DNA of 64,000 bases from Haliclona indistincta (GCA_964017065.1 OZ024785.1:10061086-10125085); one strand, 5' to 3'. Positions 45,338 through 58,937 are shown, counted from the stretch's first letter. Program-made: numbers and translations. Notes: generated by a model from the sequence alone, not told the origin.

Positions 45338-48300
45338 ATGAAGCCGTCAGTAGTTCGGTGGAGAGCTCTAGCGTTTGCTAGCTTCGCTGTTTGTGTGAGT
45401 CTAATTGCAGGCAGATTCTCTGTTCCGTTCGTGTGATCTTGTATATATATGCACTGTATTGTTCCGTCTAGTTTACCGAGCGGCTGAATTTTATCTGTTG
45501 TAAGTTGTAACAGGCTTTTCCTCTTTTTGAAACCCTTAGCCTAGACTAGATAATGCGTGTACCGCCCAAGCTTTTACAACTGTTTATCTCTCTTTTTCTC
45601 TCCACAGATTGTTTGTGTAATGGGTGGCGATGAACCACCTACTGATATCACTCCCCAGCCTCCCCTAGCTATACCTGACTGTGATAATCCTGTAGATGTT
45701 CAAGTCAACATAACCCGTAAACCAGGTCACTGCATCTGGAAAGGCGAATGCATCACCAACAAGTACACAGGCGGCAAATTCAACTGTTTTTACAACGGTC
45801 CAGCCGCGGTTTACGATAAGCAAAACAACTCGGAAGTGATTCAGTTGCTCGAGGAAGTCTGTCCTTGGTACGTCAAGAACGGCACTGCCAGTGTATGCTG
45901 TGACGTCGACCAGCTACACACTCTCAAGACTCAGACCAGCACAGCTCGTAGCTTGCTCCATCGTTGTCAAGCTTGCTACAAGAATGTCATGACTCATTTC
46001 TGCGCCACTACTTGCGACCCTAACATGTCTGAATTCATGGATCCTGTACAACCAAGTTTTAACGGTTTTGATAACACTGTCAAATCGTGCAACACTTCCG
46101 AGGGCAAGTCTGTGACTTTTGTGGAAGCCGTCAATGTGGTAACAGACCCGACCTATGCTGAAGATATGTTCGATTCGTGCAAAGACGTGCAGTATACTGA
46201 ACAGCCCGGTCCTGTCATTAATCTCATGTGTGGTACTGACAATTGCAACTATCGGAGATTTCTCTACTTTCTTGGTGACCCTGATCTGGACTACCATCAA
46301 GCGCCTTTCTTCATGAACTATGACTTCACCATCCACCCGTACAAGAAAGATATTATTCCTCTGAAGAAGGCTATGCTGCAGTGTTTTGATGCAGGTGACT
46401 TGACATGCAGCTGTACAGATTGCCCGTCAAACTTGACCTGCCCTAATATTCCTACCTCAACTGGTGATGATTCAAAATGGATCTTTTACTACACAATAGG
46501 TATGGCTACATTTGGATTTTCGCTTTCTTTCCTCACTGCCGCTGTCGCAATGCTGTTTGCTCTTTGGGACGGAGCTAGGAAGAAAAAGTCGTACTTTATT
46601 CTTGAAGACGATGAGAAAAAGAGGCAGGAAGATGATATGGAATCCACATCTTCGAGTATCAATTCAGATGTTCCTGAAGATGGCAACGATGATTCGTTCA
46701 TACTATGCAAGGCCGGCGCTTACCTCGAGTTTGTCATCAAAGCTGGTTTCTATCGATGGGGTCACTTTGCTTCCAAGCGCTGGTACATAGTTCTTCCAGC
46801 TGTCGCCATCTTTTTCGGAATATGTAGCAGTGGTCTGTACCGATTCAACGTGACCACAGACCCGGTAAAGCTCTGGTCTGCTTCTAACAGCCGTGCTAGA
46901 CTCGAGAAGAATTACTTTGACCAGAATTTTGGACCATTCTATCGCACTGAGCAGGTGATCATTACCGCACCAAATTATGGTCCTTATACATTTCTTGGTG
47001 GAGAAGGGCTTCAGCAGACAACCTATTTTATGGGACCTGTGATGAACATGGAGGTACTCCTTGAGGCCTTTTACCTTCAGCAAAACCTTTCAGAAATTGT
47101 TGCACCAATCTACGGCGACGATGGTAAAATAACCAAGAATGTCACCTTGGAGGATATCTGTTTCCAACCTCTTGATCCTGATAACAAGAACTGCACCATC
47201 GAGAGTATTTTCAACTACTTCCAGAACACTCTAGAATACCTTACATATGAACACGAGGATGACTTTGGTAATGTGGACTACAATGCCTCATGGCACATAC
47301 ATTATTGCACAAGGTGAGCACCACTGATGTGAATTGTAGCGTGATGTGTTCTGTGTTCTTACAGGAATCCCACTGCACTTCAGAGCGAGGGAGTTACTGG
47401 AGCCGGCCCTGAGGCTTTCATCCCTTGCTTGGGAGCTTACGGCGGACCGGTGGATCCCAATACTGCCCTTGGGGGCTTCACATGTAAGCAATCCTAATAG
47501 CCTGTAATAGAATAATCTTGTACTGAGCAACTCCGGGTGCATGTTATGTCACATCCTGGCAATGATGTAGCCTGCAGTGTGTTCCAAGTTACATGTACTT
47601 GCCAGGATATGTGCATTCTTTGTGGACCTCCTAGCTTGAGCTGACCTTTATCCGAAGCCATTATTGATTAGCTAGGACTATTGTAGTTATGACAATAGTA
47701 TTAATGATTGTGCTTTATCTTTTCAGCTAAGAATGGTATCTGGTATTATGAGAATGCGTCTGCTCTGATCATCACTTTCATTGTCAACAACCACGTTGAT
47801 GACTCTAAGAACGTTGATGCTGAGGCATGGGAGGCAGAGTTTATCGCATTCCTGAAGAACTACAAAGGAAAGAACTTCAACATCTCCTTCTCATCGGAGG
47901 TGAGTCCAGTATACATGACCAGTAGCAGGCAGCCCTCAGTGATTACTGAAAGTAGTGGACTGATAAGAGATACTGTATCTCTATTGAAGACACCATTACA
48001 CTAATGAGAGGGCACTTAGCAACTTAGCTGTTGACGAATTCTTTTTCTACCTACATGTATGATGTTTATTTTTATTCTCTTGTAGCGTTCCATCACAGAT
48101 GAGATTAATCGTGAGAGTCAAACTGACATTATGACCATAGGCATCAGCTACGGTGCCATGTTCCTGTACATTGCAGTCTTTCTTGGTCACTTCAGGAGCT
48201 GTTTATCGATACCTGTAAGTATCGCGTGACAGCGATAGCGTGTTGCGTGAGCGATAGTGTGTGGCGTGATCGATAGCGTGTCTGGTGGTGTGAGAGAGAG

Positions 48301-48746
48301 AAAACATATTATAGAATACTGGGAAACTACCCATAGGCTGTCTCTGCTGGTGGCGTGATGACTGATCGACCAGTTGACATCTTGTAATTTGTGTGTTGGT
48401 GGCGTGATTTCGTCGCATGACATGCAAACTCTAACCTTTCAGTAGAACCACTCGGCATAATTTATAAATGTATTTCATTATCCTTTGTACTTTGAGTGGT
48501 GTGATGGTTGTTTACCAGAAGGGTGCCTCGCCCCATCATTATCAGCTAGTCTGAGCTGTTTGCCTTTGATGTGGTAGCCTTAGCTGGTACTATTCTAACA
48601 GTCACATGATTTATTCAGCGATGCTGAGTGTAGACACGTGAAAGCTGTCCTGTGGTGCATGTGTTGGTTTAGGTTATGTTTTTGGTTCTACACACAATCC
48701 AATAATGCCTCAAAACAACCCTTATTCTGCACATGTAACCAACCAG

Positions 48747-48840
<94 letters not shown>

Positions 48841-49791
48841 CTCCACATGTAGGTCGATGTCAAGATCACTCTGGGACTATTCGGTGTTCTCATTGTGATT
48901 GTTGCTGTAGGAGCCTCCATTGGTCTCCTCAGCTATGCGAAGGTTATGGCCTCTCTCATCATCCTGGAGGTGGTCCCTTTCCTGGTATTAGCTGTTGGTG
49001 TGGATAATCTGTTCATAATGGTTCACTCATACGAGGNNNNNNNNNNNNNNNNNNNNNNNNNNNNNNNNNNNNNNNNNNNNNNNNNNNNNNNNNNNNNNNN
49101 NNNNNNNNNNNNNNNNNNNNNNNNNNNNNNNNNNNNNNNNNNNNNNNNNNNNNNNNNNNNNNNNNNNNNNNNNNNNNNNNNNNNNNNNNNNNNNNNNNNN
49201 NNNNNNNNNNNNNNNNNNNNNNNNNNNNNNNNNNNNGTCGAGCTCTGGCTGAAGTTGCTCCCAGCCTTCTACTGACCGCGTCCTCTGAATCAGCCGCTTT
49301 CCTACTGGGTGCCATCTCCTCTATGCCTGCTGTCCGTTCATTCTCTCTGTATGCTGGGGTAGCTGTGTTCTTCAACTTCATGCTACAGGTACAACACACA
49401 CACTTGCATAGCTTTGATAAGATTTCTTGTTCAGATTTCAGCGTTTGTGTCAGTGATGGCACTCGATGCTAAGAGACAGCGAAACCACAGAATGGACATA
49501 TGCTGCATCCGTCTGGACAAGACCAATCTTTCTGACAGCAAGGAGAAGCCGAGCTTTCTGTTCCTCTTCATGGACTATATCTGGACTAAGATTGTCCTGC
49601 ATCCTCTGATTAGACCTGTTTGGGTAAGTTCAAATACTGTTTGCATTCACTGTAGTATCTTATCTATGATCTTTGTGTAGTTGTTCATATTTGGTATTTT
49701 CTTCTTTGCTGGTCTTTGCCTTATTCCTCGTATTGAAGTTGGTCTCGATCAGCGACTGGCCTTGCCTTCAGTAAGTGAACAAGCATGAGGA

Positions 49792-49832
<41 letters not shown>

Positions 49833-52164
49833 AGGGGGAGGGGGAGAGGGAGAGGGAGAGAGAGAGAGAGAGAAGGAGAGATTGATGTGAAACTTTTAAC
49901 TTTATTGTTGTGTAGGACTCATTTCTTCAAGACTGGTTCAATGATATGAACAAGTATCTTCATATTGGACCGCCTGTCTATTTTGTCGTCAAGGAAGGCT
50001 TCAATTTCTCTGACCCACAAAAACAGAAACTCATCTGCTCTGGATCAGGCTGTGACGAGTACTCTCTTGGTGGACAGTTATCTATTGCATCACGCATGTC
50101 AAACATGTACGTAATCCTAAAAAACCTTGAGTGTTATTCTTTAAATGTTGTACATTTGATCATGTGTGTATTTCTTTGTTCAGCACTCGTATTGCTGAGC
50201 CTGGCTCTATTTGGTTAGACACGTATTACCAGTGGTTAGGAGACAACTCACAATGCTGCGGTGTGAACCCAAGCAATTACTCCGACTTCTGTGACGATCC
50301 TCAAAATGGTGAGAATGACACATTCCACAGCACCCGCAAACTGACGTATTGTTCTCTTTCTCTATTTTAGTCAATGGCAGCGACTGTGTTCATTGTCTCA
50401 CGGGGGAAAGTCAGCTCCCCAATGTCACCGAGTTCTTGCATTTCCTGCCACCGTTCCTTGATGCTAACCCGTCTGAAAGCTGTGCTGCTGGAGGGCATGC
50501 AGCTTTCAAGCACTCTCTGGTACTGGCTAAGAACAACAGCGTGATAAGTAAGTGATGATCGTGCGTTTTCATTTCATTTTTATCTCTTCTCTCCTCTCTA
50601 TCCAGCATCGGATGTGATGACTTTTCACACTATCCTGCGGAATTCATCCGACTTCATTGCAGCTCTTAAGCATGCTCGTGTCATCGGCGACAACCTCACC
50701 AAGACTCTGAACAGTCCCGTGTTCCCATACAGCGTGTTCTATGTGTATTATGAACAGTACCTGCACATCTATCAAGACATGGCTCTCAATATTGGAGTAT
50801 CAATGAGTAAGGAATTGTTTGTCACATCCATAATGCTACAGTTGTTCTGCTTATGTAAATATGGAACCAATTGCAACTGACTGTGTTGTAATAGCTTGTA
50901 GCACAAGCATAGGTGCTTTCATCTGTTGTTTTGTCAGGTGTGCCTGTGGTTCTGTTTTGTTCTCTCACAAGTTTGTGTTACAAGTTGTGTGTGTACGTCA
51001 GTGTGTCACGAATGTGTTCATACATGTAGTGTGTGTATTTGATTGCATCTCTCTCCAATCTGCAGGTGCTGTGTTCTTTGTGACTGTTGCTATGCTCGGT
51101 CTCAATGTGTGGGGAGCACTGATCATCATATCGGTGGTGTTCATGATCCTAGTCAACATGGGCGGAGCTATGGCACTGTTCGGTATCACAGCAAACGCTG
51201 TCTCATTAGTCAACCTTGTTATGGTGAGCTACTAACATATACTAATAGACAGAGTGTGACCTTGTGTCTCTCTCACTAGACTGTTGGTATATCTGTTGAG
51301 TTCTGCTCTCACATCACTCGTTGGTTCATCTCTTGTTCTAAGAAGACCAGACTTGAGCGTGCTAACTCAGCACTAGCCAACATGGGGAGCTCGGTAAGAA
51401 GCTACAAGACTTAACAATACATTTTCACTGAATATTGACAATTTTTCATCTTTTCTCAGGTTTTCAGTGGTATCACCATAACCAAGTTCATTGGAGTGTT
51501 CATTCTCGTGTTCGCCAAGTCTCAGCTGTTTGAAGTCTACTATTTCCGCATGTACATGTCCATGGTAGTGATAGGAGCTGCTCATGGCCTCATCTTCCTC
51601 CCAGTATTTCTTAGCTATGTTGGTGAGTACAAATGAGAAAATAGTTTGGTAGATTTTATACTTCGTTCACACTTAAAACCTGTGCTGGCTCGCTCGGTTC
51701 AGCACGGATTAGTCCACCATTCACGAGCGCACGGCTGTTGCACACTTGTAGCAAAGCGAGCTGGGCCCAGCATGGTTCGGCTCGCATTTGATAGTGTTCA
51801 CACTAGGGGTAACACACGTCAACCCAGGCTGAGAAGGCAAATGTGAAAATGTGAACAGCGTATTAGAAGAGGTTGCTTTGAAATAAATTTACAACTGTCT
51901 TTCTCTCTCCTCACAGGTCCTCCTTACTGTCCTGTGAAGACTCCTTCTCCTTATCCTCCTGAGTTCAGATCTGCCCACAAGCCAGGCCAGGAGTCTGTAG
52001 TCTCCTCGACCGTCCATCAACAAGCCGCGGATCGTACCCTGCAAAACGGTCAGGGCACTTTATACCCAAATCTTGACAGCATGCAAGATCAGTATGGTGG
52101 ATATCCAGCTCCCACTCGTCCTAAATCTAAGTCTAATTCAGAGAAAACTCCTCTACTCAGCTGA
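45338..52164 (+). CDS. NPC1: NPC intracellular cholesterol transporter 1 (NPC1)
   Basis: Lysosomal membrane protein that exports LDL-derived cholesterol. Exons: 45338-45394 (signal peptide), 45608-47313, 47365-47483, 47727-47899, 48086-48214, 48853-49036 (runs into the gap), about 49237-49388, 49435-49623, 49681-49770, 49916-50106, 50184-50308, 50371-50547, 50606-50806, 51066-51223, 51280-51393, 51460-51622 and 51917-52164. The N-terminal Cys-rich sterol domain ([26 protein letters not shown]-like [20 protein letters not shown]) is followed by a first helix and luminal domain, the sterol-sensing domain ([22 protein letters not shown], then [35 protein letters not shown]) and the C-terminal RND-like helices ([26 protein letters not shown]). 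The tail ends EKTPLLS, containing an acidic dileucine (ExxxLL) signal like the lysosomal sorting motif. The 200-N gap removes about 15 residues plus possibly an intron. Confidence 0.96.
48751..48836. repeat. (CT)n microsatellite before NPC1 exon 6
   Basis: About 42 CT units. It forms an oversized pyrimidine tract before the acceptor at 48852. Confidence 0.97.
49037..49236. other. Assembly gap of 200 N inside NPC1
   Basis: Exactly 200 N, a placeholder length. It interrupts the sterol-sensing domain. Confidence 1.
49795..49878. repeat. (GA)n/(GGGAGA)n purine tract in NPC1 intron
   Basis: GA and GGGAGA repeats between NPC1 exons 9 and 10. Confidence 0.93.
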
Positions 52165-52348
52165 AGAGCTAGAACATTGTCACAAAAGACACCTCATGAT
52201 GTATATTGTTAGTTTGGATTCTATTGACTTCGATGTGTATGTTTGTTCGTCTTTAAAAAAATAATTTTACTTATTCGGTTTGTGTAAATTGAGCTTGCCT
52301 CATAAAAATTAATACGTTCACGTTCATCAGCAGGTGTGAATGGGTGAC

Positions 52349-52768
52349 ATGGTCTAGTGATGGTGTGGTGTACAACATGGTCTAGTGTGGTGTGGTGTAC
52401 AACATGGTCTAGTGTGGTGTGGTGTACAACATGGTCTAGTGTGGTGTGGTGTACAACATGGTCTAGTGTGGTGTGGTGTACCAACATGGTCCAGAGATGG
52501 TGTGGTGTACAACATGGTCTAGTGATGGTGTGGTGTACAACATGGTCTAGTGTGGTGTGGTGTACAACATGGTCTAGTGATGGTGTGGTGTACAACATGG
52601 TCTAGTGTGGTGTGGTGTACAACATGGTCTAGTGTGGTGTGGTGTGGTGTACAACATGGTCTAGTGATGGTGTGGTGTACAACATGGTCTAGTGATGGTG
52701 TGGTGTACAACATGGTCTAGTGATGGTGTGGTGTACAACATGGTCTAGTGATGGTGTGGTATACAACT
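52349..52768. repeat. Minisatellite, 24-27 base unit
   Basis: About 16 tandem copies of a unit of the form ACATGGTCTAGTG plus (TG)TGGTGTGGTGTACA. Two main variants alternate (CTAGTGTGG and CTAGTGATGG), with one variant copy around 52483. It lies about 190 bases after the NPC1 stop. Confidence 0.97.
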
Positions 52769-53182
52769 TAGCTGGTGACCATTAATTGGACAGTAAACCC
52801 ATAACTATCAGCATAATAATAATTATTATAGTCAGTGGCTTTTCCCACTACATTATTTTATGCGAAATGTAGAGAGTGACAGAAGGAGGAAGTAGTATCG
52901 AATTAGCCTTCCTCAATATCAGACTGAACACCTGATAAGGAGAACTGCTAGAACGTTGTCACAAAAACCTCATGATATTCAGATTTCACTTTGGCATGTT
53001 TGTGCTTATAATTTTCCTTGTGTTTGTGTAAATCGAGCTTACCTCAAATTATTTGTGCCAAATTTGTTTAGTAGCTAATTGACCAGATCTTGTTTTATCA
53101 GCAGGTTTTTACTGCATGCATATGCTAAACTAGTAAAATACTCACCAGACCATTGGAAAAGCCTGGTTGCAAAAATATTAAA

Positions 53183-53365
53183 TACAGCAAAACCCCCCCC
53201 GCTAATTGAAACATCTGAATTACGGACACACCACTTTAAAGGACATCAAATGTGGGAATTGGTTGACGCCGCTTGTATATTTTAATCCCTAAAAAGAGGA
53301 CACCCCGTTAATCAGGACAAATTTTGAAGTCCCAATGGTGTCCGGATTAGAGAGGTCCCACTGTA
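53183..53365. mobile_element. Second copy of the short TIR element
   Basis: About 183 bases ending GGTCCCACTGTA, with a decayed left end TACAGCAAAACC. It shares CCCAATGGTGTC near the right end, the AATTTTGAAG/GGACA-type interior and the size with 32592-32770. Confidence 0.65.
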
Positions 53366-55191
53366 AAAGAAAAACTAGAGAATGTAAAATTTTGTGGATG
53401 ACTGTCTCGACACCAGATGTTGATACAGGTATACTGTGTTTCTTTAGTTGTGACAATATTATAGGTCAGACTCTATATCTGACGATAAAATGTTCTATCT
53501 GTTTGTCAAATTAATAGTATGGCCTGTACGGTCAATCCATCATCCAATGGGCTGTACACAGTGCAGTATGCCAGTTATAGAAAATCAGAAAAATAATAAT
53601 TTTATTATAGAAGGATAAAAACATACTCTAATAACATCTGTTTTTTCATAACACGGACAACATACAAAGCTTGGACTACGTTGTAGGAAGTGGTGAAGGA
53701 GGAGAAGTGAGAGAGAATAAAATCAAAATCCAATGAATATTGCTGATCTGAACTGAGAAATAGTAAGATCCTCCATTACTACATGTACATGTCCTCTTTC
53801 TATGAACTGTAGAAGAAAAACAATTTTAGTGTGGAAAAACAAACTTTTCTAGCATATTACTCTAATACTAATAATAATTTTTATGATGAGAAAATTAATA
53901 ATGGTGTTATTTTGAGGTGTTATAGCTAGCTTACGTTAACTTGGGAGAGTCTACACTACAATTTTAACCTCGTAAATGCTGATCAATTTTCTTGACAGCA
54001 TCCTCAGATCTAGTGTAGTCAATCGGCTCAATGAGCTCCTGATATCGTATAGCTGCAGAAATCTCTATTTGGCACCGCTGTTTGGCACATTAAAACAAAT
54101 TTTCTTTCACCATACTATTTTTCAAGGTATCATTTTAACAGTGATGAAAAATCAGGTTACAGCGGGAAGTGATGAAAATTATAATTAATTTTGGGTAATA
54201 ATAATTATGTTTTGTTTATTAAATTGAAATCAAGTAGTGGTCCTTCTAATGATATTAAGGCGGCTTCAAGTAGCGTAAAACCACCTGCTTTGTCGGTGCC
54301 GAGTCGGATCTTTTATCTTTACAAGCTTCCGGTGTCGGCGCTTTGAAGATCAAAGGAAAAACCGAGTGAAGAACATTTTTTTGAGAAAGGAACACCAGTA
54401 TTGTGTGTGTATGATCATCTCTGTGTGCAGTGCTTGCTTGCGCCTAGCCGCATAACAGCCATGGGTTGCGGGAAGCAAGTGCCAATGTTTAGTCCGTTGT
54501 AGACACTAAAATAGTGAACTAGAAAGAGTCTAGTGACCAGCATGAGCTTCAAGCAACAACTACAAACCTCTGGTAGCTTTAGAAGCATTGCCAGGCTTGC
54601 ACATGGCAACATAAAGCACTAAACTGACTAAAAATGTAACACCAGATCATGGGTGATGCTACAGATAGTGTGATCATGCCTAGAGTACTACAGGGGCGTG
54701 GTAGTGTTGCCACTGACCTAGTGGATGTCTCAGCAGTGAACCTTGGGGCTGTCAGTGAATGACATGCTGGTTTCAGCCGTCCAGGTGCTGTTTAGCGTTT
54801 CAAAAGCTGAAAGGACTACAGGTGAATCGCTTGTCAGTAATTGTAAAGCAATTCGACACCTAAAATCGACTACAGAATCAGGCAAAGGTGGGTACAAAAG
54901 TACGCAATTTTCTAACATTACCAGTAGAAGAAACCACACCCACATTAGTAGCTTCACCCCGTTACGCCCGGCCCTAGCCCTATCGACAGTGGCCACACCC
55001 TATCAACGTGGTTCAGCTGTCACACTGTAAGGGTTAATCTGATAGTTAATATTCATTTGTGTCATTGCTGAATACTGATACAGATCTGCCTACAATTGCT
55101 GATAGTTGGGCATAAATAGCTCAGAAAACAAATAACACGTACAAATTACAGTGCCTGCAGTGAGTGTTAAAATCATGAATTGCCCGGTTCT

Positions 55192-55239
55192 GATCTGAAA
55201 ACTTCCAGATCCCAGCCTGGGGCCTGAAGTTTTCAGATC
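55192..55239. repeat. Imperfect 48-base hairpin
   Basis: GATCTGAAAACTT pairs with AAGTTTTCAGATC around a GC-rich centre containing CAGCCTGGGGCCTG. It lies at the putative 3' end of receptor 1. Confidence 0.8.
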
Positions 55240-55240
55240 A

Positions 55241-58200
55241 CTACTGCTAAAAAAATTCCCAACAGTTTGACAATTGTACTGTACTTACTGTATATTTTTT
55301 CTTGCTTCGAATTTTCCTCTGAAGACAGAATCTTCCAACAATAATCACTGCCACTAGCAAAATTATGAGCACCAGTGAACATAAAGCAGTTCCTACTGGT
55401 ATCCAAACAGTTTGTGAAGTAGCTAGAGAAAAAATACTACCATAGAGCTCAGTTTTCTTACACACATTTAATTTCTAAAATTAAATCGACCCAAATTGTA
55501 TTGTGGTTGTTATAATTGCAAAAAAAATATTTAGCTCCTGTTAAAATTTATAAAAGCGAAGAAACCAACCCTACGGTATACCATGTCATTATCAATAATA
55601 GCTATGACATCATAATTGCTAAAAGTAAGCTAGCTCATAGATTCAGTATTCGCTATTGGTATTGATGTGCATTATCAGTAACTGTATAGTGTTACCGGTG
55701 GTAGTGGATGCTGATGGTGATGGTAAAGTTGCTGCATCTGTTTAGTAGGAAACACTCATAACACTCAAATTATACTAGGGTCTTACCATTAGTAGCTGTG
55801 GTAGTCATCATTGTATCAGCAGTGGTTGGACATTCCGCTGCATTATAATAAGAAATAATTAACCCTTTAGTTACTGACTTATTTCCCAAAAATTGATCTG
55901 TTTTAAGGTGGCGGGTCTTCATTATTATTCATATTCATTTTGCGTAGGCTATTGCACAAAATACAGCAACTCGGTTTGGTACGTCTCATTTACGCATGCT
56001 TTAAAATAAACAAATATTATGCTGCCTACAAACGTGCGGAGGCTTTTTGCAATTTACTTGCTGCTGAGCGCTACAGAGCCTTGAGTGCGTGCGTGCGTCT
56101 TCTTAGGTTTTGCTACTTCCAGACAGAATTCGAGAAATCAGCTCTGAACGATTGACGAAGAGAACAGCTAGAGCCAATCTGTAGTAGATCGCGTGAAGCA
56201 TGTAGAAATGAGACGTACTAAACACTCATTTTTGGCATGGCTTTTGAACCACGATAATTCTGCAACATGCAATGAAAAGTACTCAATACTACTTGAATGC
56301 AAAGGTAAGTAACATGCTATCGTCCAGCAGTTGTGACAAGACGTCCAGATACGCTGCTTTGCAGTTACCAGATGTACAAAAAGTGAATTTTAACACTGAT
56401 TATAATGAGCACTGGCGCCCCACCTCCTCAATTACAGTACCCGCCATCTTAAGTTGACAGTTTATTTTTGAGTTTCTATTACATGCTCTAATTATTCCAA
56501 ACTAGCATTGGATCAATAGCATTTCAGTTTAGCCACTCCCACTTTGAAACCATAGCATTTTAACATAGATTTATGAGACTACGTAACCGTGATTGGAAAT
56601 GACGGTGTGATATCAATAGCAACGCGTACAAACCTCGTGAAGCAATCCGTGTCCGATTGAAAAAGCTAATTTTTTGGCTGATTTTTGGCCTTTGTGACTC
56701 GTTTGCTGGAAAGCTGAAGGCGCTTCAGGAAATCCAACCTGCTTTTCAGACTCAATGCGCTCTCTTCTCAGTGATGGTAAAAGCTTAAAACCGAGATCGC
56801 TTTGAAAGACTCTTTTGCGTGCAGTTTTTCATCTCCAAACAAACAGCGCGTTTGCAGGGATCCCTCCTGTGAGTTACTGAAGCTTCTGGTGGTTTACTTG
56901 GTTGTTTCTAAGTGTCAACCAATGCCTGCTGTATAAAGTAGTGTAGTATTTGGCTGCATTAGCAATTTGTGTAGAACGGAATTGTTGCTAGAGTAGAGAA
57001 TTTAGCTGTTTTTAGTCGATTCGCAGGGACAATACCAAACTTTTTGGACAATACCAAGCAATACCATACCATACTTTTGGGACAATACCAAGCAACTGGA
57101 AGCCAAGACAGCCTTGCAGTTTAAAAGATCGGCAATTGTTCCATACAACTGAATGGGTAGTACCAACGATGCATTTGATTATAGCATTCAGTGTGCCTGT
57201 GAAATACCGGCTTTCTCGTTCGTTTCAAGGCAAAAAGGCCTGTTACAGTACGAAAAATCACTCAAGCTTCTATCAGCTCACAAACAAGCATCTTCTGTGT
57301 GTAGCTGTCTCCTTTAAGCGTTTGTCGTTTGACCGTTGCTGCGCAGCTGACATCCATTATTGCAAGTCCACCCTAGCAACGGACACGGAGTGTTTCAACG
57401 CACATGCACCGTTTCCAATCCCGGTTACGTAGTCTCATAAATCTATGATTTTAAATTCTCAGTTTAGCCACTCCCATGTCAGAACCGAAGCCACTTAAGT
57501 GCTGTGATCTTGTCATATTTTTCCATTACCTATTTACATTTCTAAAGCCCTAAAGCAGTGATGGGCTCTGGCCATTCAAACCTCGTGTTAATAGGCAATA
57601 CCTCAAACATTTTAAGTAGGGAAGGCTCACTGAAAAGACAGTGGATCTTAAAAGTAAAATTATATTCTAATATGATAGATTTCAACTTTTAGACTTTGTA
57701 CACTATTTATGATGTCTAAAGCAGTTGTGATGCCAATAGAGGTTAAAGGGTTAACACACATGCATCTGTAACTTTTATAACATACGTGCAGTGAAGTTCA
57801 CAGGTATTGACACATTACTGCACTGGTTCTTAGCAAAGACTGAGATATTCGTCCAGTTTTGATGATCAGTGATACTGAGGGACCAAGAGTTGTTCCCAAC
57901 TAAAGGTATCTTAGACAGCTCGCCGGTACAAGAATTCACCAACTCAACAGACACATTTATATTGTTGCTGCAATCTGTTACCTTCTGTAAACAAACCACA
58001 ATTGATCGTCAGAAAATTCTCTCAACATACATGTACAAGTATACCTGCACTATTCCGATATATAGTGTTGAACCATTCCACGAAGTTGATACAATTACAT
58101 CAGGAGCTAAAACAAATGCACAACAAACTCACTTACAGTATGAAATGAGACATAAAATTACCTGCTTTATATGTCACAGTGATACTGGCTGGTGTGCTAT

Positions 58201-58853
58201 TACCAGCAGGATTACTAGCAGTAACACTAAATGTAAACACGTTCGCCTCACATACAGCCAGTATTTCTTCTCTAGTGATAGTGAAGTTAGTATCAGTGGT
58301 TACTGTGATTGTGTCAACTGTAACAGTGTAGTGTAGCTGTACTGGAGAGGATGGATTACTCCATGATAATATCAGAGCATTGTCACTGGACTGTGCTGAT
58401 GTGAGGTTTGATGGTGGCTCAGGCGGGCCTACAGGAAATATGTATTAATGCCCAAACACACAATGCAACTGAGATCTTACCATAACCTGTTATAGTAGCA
58501 TTGATGCTTTTGACAGCCACAACCGAAGTATCTGGCAATCGTATAAGAACCTGACACTGAACTGAGAGTAAACCAGTAGGCACTGTAAACTGAAGAGTAC
58601 TAATTTGCAGCGACCCGTTGCTGGTTTCTTGATCATGACTGCCAACCAATATTTCACCTCCCTTTATCCATGAAATTGACTGGAAAATACCAGGCAGCTC
58701 GGTAGCGTTTACTGTACAGCTGAACGACGTCGTGGAGTTGGTTGGAGCGATGACAGTGACTGGTTCAACTTCAGGGCCATTAATTAACGCAGGCGTCCCC
58801 TTCGGTATAAAAGGACAGACTAATACCAGATTGAGAACAAGAAGACGATACAT
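55241..58853 (-). CDS. Ig-FN3 single-pass membrane receptor 1
   Basis: Cell-surface protein of unknown ligand. Exons from ATG 58853: 58481-58853, 58162-58428, 58045-58106, 57786-57984, 55787-55837, 55696-55737, 55289-55422 and probably a tiny last exon 55241-55246 (Gln-stop), about 376 aa. Order: signal peptide (MYRLLVLNLVLVCPFI), Ig-like domain (SFSCTVNAT...SISWIKGGE...NGSLQISTLQFTV...QCQVLI), FN3 domain (PPEPPSNLTSAQSSDNALILSWSNP..LHYTVTV..FTFSVTASNPAGNS), a third Cys-containing beta domain (VTDCSNNINVSVELVNSC...QNWTNISVFAKNQCSNVSIPV), Thr/Ser/Pro stalk, membrane helix (ALCSLVLIILLVAVIIVG) and basic stop-transfer (RKIRSKKKY). Paralog of 62198-63920. The 3' end is uncertain, so a longer cytoplasmic tail is possible. 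A 1.9-kb intron holds a TIR element. Confidence 0.8.
56565..57448. mobile_element. TIR element in receptor 1 intron 4
   Basis: Inverted ends of about 45 bases (CATAGATTTATGAGACTACG and its reverse complement, continuing to GATTGGAAA) span about 880 bases. No transposase motif was seen. A 17-base direct repeat, CAGTTTAGCCACTCCCA, flanks it at 56525-56541 and 57460-57476. Confidence 0.75.
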
Positions 58854-58937
58854 ATTTCCTCGCGTAATTCTTTTCCAACAAGAAGCGAGTTGGAAAGCCA
58901 TACACATGCACGTCCACACGGTACGAACGAGGGCCAA

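Larger units (their letters stand above)
52769..55240. other. Intergenic between NPC1 and Ig-FN3 receptor 1
   Basis: Contains a TIR element (53183-53365). Two overlapping frames around 54730-55030 on opposite strands have no recognisable domain. A phase-compatible frame at about 53735-53815 (minus) could be a far 3' exon of receptor 1 but is unsupported. Confidence 0.45.

Noticed and set aside
51646..51860. GTTCACACT-type inverted sequences in an NPC1 intron as a MITE
   Set aside because: Inverted symmetry is too weak and ends are undefined.
52349..52768. CRISPR array reading of the 24-27-base repeat
   Set aside because: Units are directly adjacent with no unique spacers; it is a minisatellite.
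53735..53815. Phase-compatible last exon for receptor 1 (FIERGHVHVVMED...)
   Set aside because: It would need a 1.5-kb intron and shares nothing with the Tyr tail of receptor 2; a nearer in-phase stop exists.
54615..55030. Opposed frames between NPC1 and receptor 1 as a possible gene
   Set aside because: Frames on both strands are similar in length, show no domain, and lack supporting exon structure.
57136..57432. 98-codon frame inside the intronic TIR element
   Set aside because: It runs into the inverted terminal repeat and has no domain.
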